From Adiantum capillus-veneris (Eukaryota; Streptophyta; Polypodiopsida; Polypodiales; Pteridaceae): 64,000 bases of DNA. The stretch spans positions 286,997 through 350,996 of the forward strand of contig CM043964.1 in assembly GCA_014529385.2 (NCBI GenBank), read 5' to 3'. The notes under the pieces are model-generated. The model was not told the DNA's origin. It searched no databases and worked only from the letters and a program-made list of their open reading frames with translations. Position 1 is the first letter of the stretch. Every line of letters begins with the position of its first letter. Position numbers and translations under genes: made by a program. Below, in pieces: positions 22,695 through 35,004 of this stretch.

Positions 22695-24941
22695 GTAGTC
22701 TACTCCCATGATGATGTACTCTTTACCTGACTGAGTGCGTGGTAGAGGCCCTATGGCATCAATTCCCCACTTCTCAAAGGGCCCATATACCTTTATTGGG
22801 TTCTGAGGTTCAGCTGTGAGCCATCGTGGTCCTGCTTTCTGACATTCATCACATGTTTGACACCAGTATTTGACATCACGATGAAGACTTGGCCAAGTAA
22901 ACCCAGCTTGTAGAACCTTTCTACTAGTGACGTCGTGTGAAAAGTGTCCTCCGCACATATCATCGTGAGAAGCTTTTAAAATTTCTTCAATTTCACTCTT
23001 CAAAGGCACTCTCCTAAGCACACCATCCTTACCAAGACAATACAAGTCATAATTTACTATGCGATACCTGGTAGCCTTCCTAGCTAACCATTGCCTTTCC
23101 CCTGCATTCAAGTGTTTAGGAGCCTCTCCTTGCTCCAGAATGTGCATAATATCTTCCAAGTCCTCCTTGCCTTGTTGAAGTGGAAGTTTGATGGCCACTG
23201 CTCCCACTATTGACTCATTTAACTTTGATGATGCTAGGTGGTCTGCATCCTTGTTCTGGTCTCTTGGCACATGATGTACTTGTGCCTCCCTAAATCTCCT
23301 CATAAGAGCTTTTGCTTCTCTCATTTTAGTAGAGAGACGGGCATTTTTGCAAGCCCATGTACCTTGCATTTGCCTTACCAAAAGCATGGAGTCACCAAAA
23401 GCGTTTAATCTCTTAATTGAATTATCGAGGCACCAACAAAGGCCATGAATTAGAGCATGATATTCTGCTTCATTGTTGGAGTGGACATCTTCTAGAGTGA
23501 TCCCTTCACCATGGATCCTCTCTCCCAATGGAGATAAGACCAGGATGCCTGCAACTGCCTTATCCTTGGTTCTCTTGTATGCTCCATCAAAGTAGAGGCT
23601 ATAAGCATTGACCAAAGCCTCTGGAGCTGGAGGTGGTGGAAGTTCTTTTCTCTTCAAATGGAAAACTTTTTCATAGCACTTGTTTGTTAAAATGTCGGCT
23701 AAGCATGCTCGAGTTGTTCTTTCAACCTGTATTGTGTAATCAAACTCTTGAAGTCGCACCACCCACTTTGCTATTTTGTCAGAGATTTCCATATGTTGTA
23801 GTGCATAGGGAAACATATCCTCCACAGTGATAATTACAAACCTCTTCGGCAGCAAGTATGGCCGAAATTTGGTTACCGCAAACATGAGAGCTAACACTAG
23901 CTGTTCCATCAGGGTGTAGGCCTTCTCTGTTTTTTCCATGAGGCGGCTAGCAAAATACACAGGCCTCATAAAGGATGTTTTTGGATCTTTTTGTAGGAGG
24001 GCAGCACCAATGGCCTCTTCTCCCACACTAGGGTTTACAAAGAATGTTTCTTCCCAACAAGGTTGGAGGATTACAGGGAGTGACCCTAACATTTTTTTAA
24101 TCTCTCTAAAATGCCCATCACTTTCTTCACTCCAAACAAGCATTTCTTGACGAGTCAGCTGTTGTAGAGGAAATATCACTTGGGAGAGTAAGTGTATGAA
24201 TCTACTCAAATATCTTAGCTTTTGCAAGAAAGAGATTAATTGTTTGATGGATGTTGGGGAAGGTAGATTTAGCAATGTTTCTATCTTTTCAGGATCTACC
24301 TCGATTCCATCAATGGACACTACATGCCCTAATAGTGTAACCTCCTCTAAACCCAATTGATGCATTAGATTTTCTGTCATGACACAAACCTCTGTTCCAC
24401 TGTCAATGTAAGTTTTTGGAATCCGTTGTCCCTTGATTTGAGCCTCCACCAAAGGCACTATATCCTTGAGACCATATGCTTTGATTACACTTACTAGCTT
24501 ACTTCGCTTTGCCCTCGTGCTCACCATTTTTGACCATTGTCGTCGAAGCTTTGGGGAGATATGAAGTAGTTGTGGCCAAGTAATCTTTGGTCCTCGAGAA
24601 CTCACATCAGCTGTCAAGTCATAAGGTTGTGTCCGAGATCCCATAGGGAAATCAGAGATGTCAATTTGAGACCTAGTACGGGTCTTTCTCTTCTTGGCTT
24701 CATCTTTAGTTTCCCGAGATGTACTTGCTTCATTGCTTGCATCCTTGCTTGTTTCTTTACCTACTTCATCTTGGACACGCACACGTTTGATAGGCATTGT
24801 AGCCACTTCATCTATCTTCATCTTCCCTTTAGCAATTTCTTCCTGGTTGCTTCTGCCCTTGAGGACCTCCTCCATCCTTATGATGCTCACATTTCGTTGA
24901 GTAGCAGGGGCTTGAGCTTGAGCACGAGGTGGCTGCTGCAA
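22695..24941 (-). pseudogene. gypsy-2 pol: protease, RT remnant, RNase H, integrase N-terminal part
   Basis: The protease active site (KTYIDSGTEVCVMTENLM) is followed directly by the RT thumb (TLLGHVVSIDGIEV, KLRYLSRFIHLLSQ). The RT fingers and palm with the YxDD motif are gone, so a large in-frame deletion occurred near 24,340. RNase H is present (LYFDGAYKRTKDKAVAG, NNEAEYHALIHG, GDSMLLVRQMQG, VPRDQNKDADHLAS). The integrase zinc finger (CGGHFSHDV ... CQTCDECQK) and first catalytic Asp (WGIDAIGPLPRT) lie just before the CACTA-2 insertion. The frame has no stop over its whole length, so the deletion may predate copying of this element by helper proteins. Confidence 0.9.
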
Positions 24942-26795
24942 AATTTGAGGTTGCGGTTGCTCTTGTGCTTGAGCTCTAGCATGGGGAGGACTTGTTGTCG
25001 AGGACCTCTAACAGGGTAGTCATATCTTATGGGATGAGGGCAATTATACATGCCGTGGCCATTTTCCCCACAATTGTAACACAACATTTCCCTTGCTTGA
25101 CGTCGCAGTGGTGGCCGATTCCCACCATTTCCCTCAATAGGCCTTCTTGCACCCTGCACAAGATTTACTCTCAACCCCTCTAGCTGGTTTGTGAGATTTT
25201 TTATTTGTTGGAGCATATCTTCTTGTTGACCTCTATTGAGGTCTGGTGCATTAGGCACATTTGGAGGTATGTGAGAAGCTTCCATAGTTGTGATATTGCC
25301 TCCCAAAGCTAGCTGGCCAGCTTGGGCTTGATAGAGAATCTTTCTATTCTTTTCCCTAGCAATTCTTAAGGCATCTTCAAAAGCATTTGGAAATTTTCTC
25401 TTTACCTTCTCCCTTAGCAAGGGGTACAAACCTGAGATAAATCAATCCTTTTGGAGGCAATTGGGAGCTCGCTCACCAGGGTTTAGTGAGTCTGACCATT
25501 GCCCCCAAAGTTTGAGAAAACCTTCCTCATAGGTTGCATAACCATGAGGGTCAACTTGATGAAGGTCCAGAAGCCGTTGCCATAGTTCTTCTGCCGAATT
25601 GGCTTGTTGAAATCTTCGTAGGAAAGACGCCTTCAATCCCTCCCAATCAATTCTTTGGGTTGGATCTAGAGCCTGGAACCATACCCTAGCTTCTTCTTTG
25701 AGCACCAAAGGAAAATCTCTCAATTTCAATGCTTCGTCATCCCTCCCAGAGACAAGGAAAGCCATCTCGAAGTTATCCAAAAAATCCCCAGTATTTTCCC
25801 CACTACACCCAAAAAAATTTGGGAAAGCCATCATAAAAGTGGGTTGCCTTCCTTAGGCCCAAATCATATCTTATTAAGGGTAGAATAAATGGATTGATAG
25901 ATGCATTAATCTCAGCTAGACGACGAGGGCCTAGTAAGTTCCTTATGATGTTTTGGAACCTAAGCTTTGTGCTAGCTATTATATGCACAGTTTGTCTAGC
26001 AAGAGGTTGGAAAGGTCCATATAAATCCCTATGATTCATGGAGTATGCTTAAAGAAAGGTTAAGATGTGAACATCAAAAGATACATTATACTCCAAAATA
26101 GGAAATATTATAGGGTCAGGGGACAACAATATCTCTCTCAACCTCTCAGCTCCAAAATAGAAGACCAATCTTTGTTGGAAAAAAATCTTTCTATCAATGC
26201 GCACATTCACCCTAATATTCTGAACTGATTGAAAGTTGTAGAAAATGGGATTATTCATTGGTGCATTAAATACAAACTTCCATGAAGCACTTCATTGAAG
26301 TTGAGCTCTCTTGGATCCCACCATTTGAGAGATGCAAAGAATTTTCTCACCAGTGATTAGCCTAGCTTTGGTGTGACCATCTTCAGCTTTGTAGAGTTCA
26401 TAGGGTTCGATGGCTACCCTCTCAACCACCTTGAGCCTTCTTGCTAGTAGTAGTTGGAGTGCATCACCATATGTAGCCTCTTGCCAATATCGCACCCCAT
26501 TGATGTGTAGCTCCCCCTCCAAAAACTTGTTAATACCCGAGTTTGAGAGTGCTTTCACCACCTGAAGTCGAGGCTTCAAAGGAAGTGTCTTCACACTAGC
26601 CACAAAGCACTCAACACAATTTTTTGACCTAGGGACTTGATGACTACAAGATTTTCCTTGAAGCAAAGTTGGGTGTGTGTAGTTAACTCTCTTTACCCGC
26701 ATACGTGCCGTTTGTCGATAAAGACGCTTCTTTTCTCGAGCTTCTTGGGGAGACCATAGTGGAAGTCTTGGAGAATTTGATGGATCTTCCTTCAT
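24887..26795 (-). pseudogene. gypsy-2 gag
   Basis: Four minus-strand frames cover the gag. They are an N-terminal part from 26795 (MKEDPSNSPRLPLWSPQEAR), two related short segments (26258-26049 and 26039-25803, sharing a R-F-x-x-Q and P-I/L-x-Y pattern), the capsid domain at 25834-25442 (ENTGDFLDNFEMAF, EEARVWFQAL, FLRRFQQANSAEELWQ) and the nucleocapsid at 25429-24887 with zinc knuckle CYNCGENGHGMYNC. Frameshifts separate them, notably near 25,440. It would have formed the virus-like particle that packages RNA. Confidence 0.85.
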
Positions 26796-26825
26796 AGGAT
26801 TGATAGAGCACTGCTTGAGAACTCC

Positions 26826-26845
26826 TCCGTGGGGGCACCAATTTA
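26826..26845 (-). other. Candidate primer binding site of gypsy-2
   Basis: Just inside the 5' LTR the minus strand reads AATTGGTGCCCCCACGGAGG. TGGTGCC-type sites are used by many plant LTR elements. The tRNA was not identified. Confidence 0.5.
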
Positions 26846-26960
26846 TGACGAAGGAAATTTGGAATGGCGGCCTCTACACCAAATCAAACTCCATTGCGCC
26901 ACAAGGGAAATGAGATAAGGGCACCACCTAGTCTTGGAAGCGTGGGCTAGGACCGCTACA

Positions 26961-27038
<78 letters not shown>

Positions 27039-28329
27039 ACTATGAATGAAGCATTAACCTTAGTGTGTGTACAAGGAATGGATGACTTCAAACACTCCCA
27101 ACACAAATAGTCATGTAGATTACCAAACAACCACTCAAGGAGTAGAGAAAATCACATCAAGCACTCTTACACACATATAAAAGATTTCTCTTAATTAACA
27201 TAAGTAAGAGGAGGAGAGGTTACTAGCATGAAACAATTTGCACTCTAGAATGTGCAAGAATAGAGTGAATGAATGAGCTTATGGGCTCATGGTGAGTGAT
27301 ACAAAGACTCAATGGGGCTGAGGGAGGCTTAAAATTACAAAGGGGAAGGCCTCTTTATATAGGAAAGAGAGTGATTAGGAGTGAGGTTAAGATCCAAGTG
27401 TAATTTGTACAAATGAAGCTTGATTAGGGACATTCAACCAATGAAGAAGCTCCTTCCAAGTGATTTGTTGACCAATTAGCTCCATCATCACTTGTGTTGT
27501 CTTCACTCCTTCCTCCATAGCTTGAGTCCAAGAGCTTCCTTATTTTAAAATGTAAAGAATCTACATAAAATCAAAACATATCTAGTAATAATAGAAAGGG
27601 GTTGAATGAGAACTTATGAATTACAACAAGATTAAGCATGACTTGAGAGGTGATTAGAAGAGGAATTTTGATGGGTTTTTGAGCTTGAGAGAGAGGAGGA
27701 AGGAGAGGAGAGTGAGAAGACTAATGGCTGATTTTTAGAGAAGGTCTCAATGTGGAAAAGGAAGGGTGTGTGTGTGTAAAGGTAGAGGGGGTGGTCTCCA
27801 CCACAGTTGAAAAAACGGGCGTCCGCCATTTTGGCCATATCTCCTAGACCGTAGATGCAAAAATTATAAAAAAAATATGGCTAGAATCTCCAGCTCATCA
27901 CCTACAACTTTGATGAAAACAACTTTTCTTGGATTGGAGTGGAAGTATTTTTTAAAAATTCAGCAAAATCATGTGTCTGGTTCCTTCCTTTACCAAGTCT
28001 TCCACTTGGGTCCCATTTGTTTGAATCATCATATGGCTCCAAAGCCATGATGATATGAGCCACTCATGACCCTTGAATCATGGGTGCATGGCTCCACAAC
28101 CACATCATATCTTTTCTTTTCACATTTACATATTTTTCCTTCCCTTTACCACTAGGTTCTCCCTCTACCTTTCACCTCCGGTGAACTAGTCAAGAAAAAA
28201 TTCCTATCGAATCATTTTTTTTAAATTTTTCCAAGAGGTTGTTCTCACTCTTTCTTTTATTGTAAACCTCTAGAAGCAAGGAAAACCAACAAAATATGAT
28301 AAACAAAAATTTGTGATAGGCTCGGATCA
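26846..28329 (-). repeat. 5' LTR of gypsy-2 (intact)
   Basis: A 1484-bp LTR starting TGACGAAGG and ending CTCGGATCA on the plus strand, with the (GA)n run at about 26,965-27,037. It carries the empty CACTA-1 target site near 27,530. Differences from the other LTR are scattered point changes and microsatellite length. Confidence 0.93.
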
Positions 28330-28333
28330 GCGC

Positions 28334-28814
28334 CATGGAGCATAGCGCAATTGTACTTTTCATCCAAAACTTGTTCGTCTCCTCAAGCTCTTCGATTTGA
28401 GTTCTAGGTTTGCGTCAATCGGAGTTCGCAGCAGAAAGTTATGTTGTTTTTACTACAATTGAGCTTGACGCAGCTTTCTTCGTCCTACTTCTTCGTGAAG
28501 CGTCCACGATCGTTTTTCTTATTTTGGCGTTAACTTTTTCGAGAAGATTTAGCTTTTTGCTATTCGTATTGTGGCCGTCAATCTTGCGTCTCACGCCACT
28601 CTATTTTAAGGACTCTTTTATTATTAACGTCTCCTTTACCCTGCCTTTTTTGGGTGACGTCTCTCACATCTTTGGACGTTCCATGAGCATCCTTCTTACG
28701 TTTATCGTTGATAGAACGCAGTCCTCATATCTCTCTCATTCTCAATTGCGGCCTTCACCATATATGGTGTGCAAATTCTGCGATCTTATCTTATACGTCT
28801 TCTCGTAACAAGAT
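28334..28814 (+). other. Copia leader, right half
   Basis: This joins 7742 across gypsy-2 and runs to the gag start. A 5' portion is also present in the old copia fragment at 937-1079. An ORF at 28410-28808 is hydrophobic and unrecognised, and probably spurious. Confidence 0.7.
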
Positions 28815-31800
28815 ATGGCTATGAATATTCTCATCAACGGCTTTCCTTCTGGCCAGCGTTCTGTTCCTCCTTTCCAAGGTCAAGGTTTTCCAGGCTGGAA
28901 AGCAAAGATGTTGTTAATTCTTGAAGGCGATAAACTCTCCGATGTTGTTCTTGGAAATCGTGTTTGTCCGCCTCAGCCTGTTGATACGGATAATGATAAC
29001 GTGCTTATCACTGAAGGACCTATATTTGAGGATTGGAATGTTGCCTATACGGATTGGCAACGACGTAATAAAGCAGCTCGTCGGTATATTCTTTCTGCTC
29101 TTACTGATTCCCTTTTGCTTGATATGTATGAACTTCCTACTTCCCACGATGTATGGAAGTACCTTATTGCAAACTTTCAGAAGAAATCTGTCACAGAAAT
29201 ACTTTATTTGAGAGGGTTGCTTAACAAGTTACAATATGAAGTTTGTACTGCCATGACGGGATATATTGAATCTTTCAAATCTATTATTAATCAACTTGCT
29301 ACTACCGGTGATCCTGTTCCACAAAAGCAACTGATTACACTTCTCCTTGATACGGTGAAGGACTCTTCTTATGATAACATTGTTACTATTCTCTCTAATA
29401 AAGATGGTCTTCATTTCGACCAAGCTTGCATGTCTTTAATTGAATACTCTCAACGTCAAGAACGTCGTAATGCTGGTCATGATACAGCTATGATTTCACA
29501 AGAGGAGACTGAGTTACAACAGATGGAACGGGCTTTTTATGCTCGAAGGCGTCCATTTCAACGAGGAAACCGCAGAGGTGGCCGTCACGGTAATATTTTC
29601 TCTCGTCTCAAATTTCCTAATAAAAAATGTTCTTACTGCAACAGAAATGGCCATACTAAAGATGATTGTTGGGCACGTCAATATGATGAAGAACACAATA
29701 TCACCACAAAACAACCACGTTTATCTAGAGACTCTTCTTCTTCTTCTTGTGAATATTGTGGACGATCTGATCATCCCACTCATATGTGCTATAAGCGTCG
29801 ATTCGACACAGATCGGAATAGAGCATATGCTACTGAACATCGAAACAACATTGTACCAGAAACAAGCTGCGTCCTATATTCAGTTTCTCCAGACAGAATA
29901 CTTCATGTACGCGATGGATCACTTTTTATTGTCGATTCTGGTGCTACAGGAAATATGACATATCAGTCTAAGTGGCTCCATAACTATCATCCATTGCCAG
30001 TTCAACGTGTTGTTTATCTTGCTGATGATACTACTTGTCAAGTAAAGGGTATTGGAGACTTATATCTTGGTACCTTATCTTCTTCCACTCGAATTTTACA
30101 AGGAGTATTACATGTACCAGATCTTTAACATAATCTTCTTTCAGTTGCTAGACTTGTTGATCTTGGTCTGTTTGTTGGATTTGATCATACCAAATGCGGA
30201 ATTGAGAAAGATGAACAGACTATAGCCACTGCTCCTCGAAATGGTAATTTGTTTTAACTCTCTCTCAACGATGCTGCAGCAAATGTTGTCACTGCTCCAA
30301 GTGATCATGATTGCAAAGTATGGCATCACCGTTTTGTTCATGCTGATTTCTCAAAACTCCTTGATCTTCAACGTCGTGATCTTGTTCATGGCATGGATCT
30401 TAAAGCCCACCCCCATATGGGAATTTGTGAATTTTGTGCTCTTGGGAAACACAATCGCAAACCCTTTCCTCTTTCAAATACAACTCATTCTCATGACATA
30501 TTGGATCTTGTTCATACTGATATATGTGGACCTCTACCTTCTTCGAGATCACAATATCGCTACTTCATTACTTTCATTGATGATTTCTCAAGGTATACGA
30601 CTTTATTTCTACTTAGACAAAAATTTGAAGCCTTATCTGTTTTCAAACAATTCCACAAGGCTGTGGAACTTCAAACTGGTCGTCGCCTTAAGAAGCTTCG
30701 TAGTGACAATGGAGGCGAATATGTTTCTCGAGAGTTTGTGAGTTACTGTGCTGACAGTGGAATTCATCATGAACACACTATTCCATATTCGCCTCAACAG
30801 AACGGTGTTTTTGAACGAAAGAATCGCACTATTCTCAATGCTGTAATATGTATGCTGATTCATTCTGGCTTATCTCGTGTTTTCTAGGCTGAAGCTACTT
30901 TGACAACAGGATTTATTCAGAATCATCTTCCTACTACTGCACCCTCTGGTAAGATACCCATCACAGCATGGACAGGTGACATTCCTTCTGTATCTCATTT
31001 TCGAACCTTTGGATGTGTTGCTTATATTCATGTTCCCAAAGAAACACGAACAAAGCTTGATGCTCCTGGTCTTAAAGTTATTTTTATTGGATATTCTGAC
31101 ACTTCCAAAGGCTACAAATTATATGACCCTTCCTCCAAGAAAGTAATTGTGAATCGTGATGCTACTTTTAACGAACAACTTATGGGAGGCTCATGGTCCA
31201 TGGATGATTCTGATGATACTAAATCATTGCTTCAGGCTTTTCCATTTCTTTCAGAAGATGAAACTCTTCCTATAGAGCAACTTTCCTCTTCACAACCATC
31301 CATTCCGAATGTTGCCAATGATGATATTGATATTTTTGTTGATTTGCCTATTGATTTTGAACATGGCTCATGTCATGTTTATGATGACGATATTGTTGAT
31401 AATGCTTTTTCTACTTCCGAAGATCCCATTACTTATGATGAAGCTATCTCTTCACCACAGAAGGAACAATGGCAAGAGGCTATGGAAGCAGAGTACGATT
31501 CTCTTATCTCTAAAGGTACATGGATACTAACTGAATTACCTCCAGGTCGTACAACTATTAAATGTAAGTGGGTGTATAAGACAAAAGTAAAAGTAGATGG
31601 ATCTTTTGACAAGTTCAAGGCGCGTTTAGTTGCAAAAGGTTACTCCCAAGTAGTTGGTGTTGATTATCAAGAGACTTTTTCACCAGTTGTTCGCATTACA
31701 AGTGTTCGAGTTTTATTGGCATTTGCTGTTCAATTTGATTTAGAAGCTCATCAAATGAATGTGCGAACTGCTTTTCTTAATGGTGACTTGGAAGAGGAAA

Positions 31801-33002
31801 TTTATATTGAACAACCAGAAGGGTTTGTTATTCCAGGTAAAGAAGACCTTGTTGCTCAACTCCATAAGGCACTATATGGTCTCAAACAAGCTTCGCAAGC
31901 CTGGTATACAAAATTTGATCTTTTTCTCACCTCTAAAGGATTCATCTCTTGCTCGTTAGACCCCAACTTATACATAAAATGCCAAGGTAGCAGTTTTGTG
32001 ATTCTTGCTCTTTATGTGGATGATACCATCCTTGTTTCCAATGATTTGGGATTTCTTCAGCAAGTGAAAAACTTATTGTCTTTTGCATTTGATATGGTGG
32101 ATCTTGGAGAGATTCACTCGTGTCTTGGCATTCAAATCCAACGGAACCGTACAAAAGGTATTTTATTCCTTCGACAGTCAAAGTTTATTGTAGATACTAT
32201 TCAAAAATTTGGTATGGAATCTGCACATTCAGCCAACACACCTTGTCTTGCGAGCTCTACGAAGAACACTTCTGACAATGGCGGTCAACTTGTCACAAAT
32301 CAACCTTATGCTAACTTGATTGGATGTTTTCAGTTTGTTGGCATGAACACTCGTCCTGATATTCTATTTGCTGCTTATTATCTTGGACAACATCTTGCAT
32401 GTCCTTCTCTTAAGCATTGGTCTGCTGCAAAGCATGTGTTGAAATACTTGAAAGGCACTACAGATTTTGGTTTAGTCTATCGACGACAACTCACATCGGA
32501 TTCTATGCAATCTCTTTCTCTTTTGGGTTACACAGATGCAGACTGGGCAAGCTCACATTTATCTATACGATCTACTAATGGAAATTGCTTCTTTATAAAT
32601 GGTTGTCTTGTTTCTTGGACGAGCAAGAAACAACGTTGTATTGCAGTTTCTACGACTGAGTCAAAATATGTTGCGGCATCACTTGCAACTCGTGAGTTGA
32701 TTTGGCCTCGACAAATGCTAGTTGATATTGGTCACTCTCCTCTTTCTAGAACACCCTTGCGGTGTGACAACCAAAGTGCTATTAGTCTTGCAAAAGACTA
32801 TGTTCAACATAATAAGTCAAAGCACATTGCTGTCCATTATCATTATGTCAGGTATGACGTACGCAAAGGAACCATTATGGTTGAACACTGTCCAAGTGAC
32901 CAGATGATTGCAGACATTTTGACCAAAGGCCTCAACGAGTCACGTTTCATCCTCTTGCGCTCGGAGCTTGGAGTTGCTTCGACCTCACTCTTTCTAGATT
33001 AG
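28815..33002 (+). pseudogene. Copia gag-pol polyprotein with three nonsense codons
   Basis: One continuous frame of about 1395 codons. The gag has two zinc knuckles (CSYCNRNGHTKDDCW and CEYCGRSDHPTHMC). Protease has FIVDSGATGNMT at about 29,930. Integrase has HTDICGPLPSS, SDNGGEYVSREF and QQNGVFERKNRT. RT has KWVYKTKVKVDG, RTAFLNGDLEEEIYI and an intact ALYVDDTILVSND at about 32,010. RNase H has YTDADWASS and CDNQSAISLAKD. Stops at 30126-30128 (TAA), 30255-30257 (TAA) and 30885-30887 (TAG) interrupt it without a frame change. The product would be a complete copia replication machinery. Decay is light, fitting the similar LTRs. Confidence 0.95.
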
Positions 33003-33236
33003 CTTCTTTGCTATTGTAATAGCTTTGTACATATGACATTGTAATCTTTTAGGTACCATGCACTATGCACACTCCACATTTGCACATTGTGATCTCTAAG
33101 TCACTTGAATATTTGTACATAGATGCACAATTCACTTTCACATCATCATCGCTGGTTCATCACATGGTATAGGGACTTGGGTTTTTCCCTTGAACTCCCC
33201 AAGGGTTTTTTTATCCAAAGCTGGAGACCTTTGTTT

Positions 33237-33245
33237 GAGTGGGGG
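33237..33245 (+). other. Polypurine tract of copia element
   Basis: GAGTGGGGG lies immediately before the 3' LTR and primes plus-strand DNA synthesis in LTR elements. Confidence 0.85.
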
Positions 33246-33390
33246 TGTTGGAGCTATATATGGCTCACTCTACTCAACTTGGTCTCACCTATATATTTGT
33301 ATCTTGTCATCAATATGAATTAGTCTTTGGGAGCGTATATGGTGTGTCTCTTGTCTCGTCTCTCTCTCTCTTTCTCTCTACATCTCAACA
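33246..33390 (+). repeat. 3' LTR of copia element
   Basis: 145 bp, TGTTGGAG to CTCAACA, followed by the TTTTG target duplication at 33391-33395. Confidence 0.93.
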
Positions 33391-33395
33391 TTTTG

Positions 33396-35004
33396 GTGGT
33401 GACCTTTGTGTAGCCTTCTGGACTTTAGCTTTTATTGACTTTGACTTTTGTGCCACCTAATCTTGCAGCTTGAGGCTCTGCATCATCTTTAGATAGTCTT
33501 TGACTTCAGTTGTACCATCCGTATGGGTTTGTACAAGGTTATGATCTTGTTGATATTCATTACCATGTGCATCTTGATATGTATATGTGAGCTTGATCAC
33601 ATGTAAGTGTTTGAACACTATGGGCTTTGTCGGCTTTTGACTTTGATTTGTGAAGATCAACTTAAACCTTTGTTCTTGATGATCTTCATATAGGCATTTG
33701 TATGTAGACTCCGATGGGATCTAGATCAATTGAAAACTTCCAACAACCATATGGTCTTTCAATGGTTTTTGCCTTGAAGGGATCTATTGGCTAGAAGCTC
33801 TAGGGCTTCTAACTACTGTAGCATTTCTTGGTATTAGAGTTGAGCTTGATGGATTTGCAGCTCCCCACTTCCTAGGGTGATCACTATAGCCTGCTTCATT
33901 GTAAGAGTTCAAAGTTGTTTGGATCTAGTTTAGTCTCACCTTTTGGGTCTGTGAAGGCACACTTTGGGTAGCACTGTTGGCATTTGGCATCCATAAGCCT
34001 TCTGCATAGTTTCCTATGTATCTTTGAGAAACATGATAAATTATTTCCCAAGTCAAGCTATAGATAGCATTATCTTTTCCCTGATATTGTCTTTCCCATG
34101 GGTCTCCTATGATATGAGCTTCTGTGGCTTCAGGAACCAATGCATCATAGATGCTAGACTCTCGTCTATATCTACGCTGTTTTGGTCAAAGAATATGTCT
34201 GTTTGGTCACAACATCAAAGCTTGATTTCCTATGAAGGAGAGTTTGGCTTTGAACAAATTTCTGGGTTCACTTGGTTAATATCCTTCAGCTCTAGAGAGG
34301 ATGGGCTATAATAGATTCTCTTCTCTGAAATGAACGATCCTTTCTGATCTATCACTGGACGCACTTCCATGAGCTGGTATGTGGGTCGTTCAAACACAGG
34401 TTGATCTTTTTTGTACAGTTTTCATTTTTGGTCTACATAGTGTGCATATGAATTATGTGTACCATACAAAGCTAACATCATTCTGTTTGATGTGTCGCTT
34501 AGTATCAAGCTGTACACTACTCCATCTTGGCCTTTGTACCGTCTTTGGCTTGGTTCTCCAATTAGATTGGCTTGTATTGGTTGATCTGTTGGATCTTGCA
34601 TTTCTGGTTCTCGATTGTAGATCTGACCAACTGTAATCCATGTACAATGACCGTGATTGCATATGTACCAAATGGATGCTTTGCGAACTTTTGCAGATTT
34701 TTGAATAACCATTTCGGTCAATTCTTTGCACTTCATCTTTAATCTTGCAATACCTGGATCCACTGAAGTCAATGAACATCTAGGAGTTCTCTCAGTCTGG
34801 CTTTACTCTAATCAATAGGATCTTGGCTCCTCTGCTATTTTTATTGCTCATAAGATACCTATGACCTTGTGTATCTGTGTACAAAAATTTATCCCCATTG
34901 TATCCATAAAGCTGTAGAATCTACTCTGTTGTAATTTTGCTTGTGCTGCCACTGCTACTGGCTTGCTCTGTTGTACTTGAGCACACAGCTCGATTTGAGT
35001 CCAT
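33396..35004 (-). pseudogene. Pararetrovirus-like relic, proximal segment (movement/coat-like region)
   Basis: A coding-like but interrupted minus-strand region begins at an ATG at 35004-35002. It includes stretches at 34772-34422, 34140-33925 and 33660-33457, each ended by stops. The 34772-34422 part, with alternating charged and aromatic residues and a Tyr-Gly-Thr-His block, looks to me like a plant pararetrovirus movement-protein region. The later parts would be coat-like. Its continuation after the copia insertion holds a retropepsin-like strand, which fits caulimovirid gene order. No RT of this relic is seen in the window, so the assignment is tentative. Confidence 0.45.

Larger units (their letters stand above)
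7747..28329 (-). mobile_element. Ty3/gypsy retrotransposon 'gypsy-2' with two nested CACTA elements
   Basis: LTRs at 7747-14682 (interrupted) and 26846-28329 are about 1.49 kb each and almost identical. GCGC is duplicated at both edges (7743-7746 and 28330-28333). On the minus strand the order is 5' LTR, primer site, gag, protease, RT remnant, RNase H, integrase, polypurine tract (runs of G at 14684-14690) and 3' LTR. Without the CACTA insertions the element is about 8 kb. Most of the RT palm is deleted, so it is not autonomous. Confidence 0.93.
7315..33390 (+). mobile_element. Complete Ty1/copia retrotransposon carrying nested insertions
   Basis: Two near-identical LTRs (7315-7457 and 33246-33390), a tRNA-Met-type primer binding site at 7458 (TGGTATCAAAGCAG), one long gag-pol frame (28815-33002) and a polypurine tract before the 3' LTR define a full-length element. 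gypsy-2 is inserted in its leader between 7746 and 28330. Without the insertion it is about 5.5 kb, normal for copia. The gag-pol frame is continuous but has three nonsense codons. Confidence 0.95.

Noticed and set aside
28410-28808. 132-codon hydrophobic ORF upstream of copia gag
   Set aside because: Lies in the copia leader, is absent from the older copia copy and resembles no known protein.
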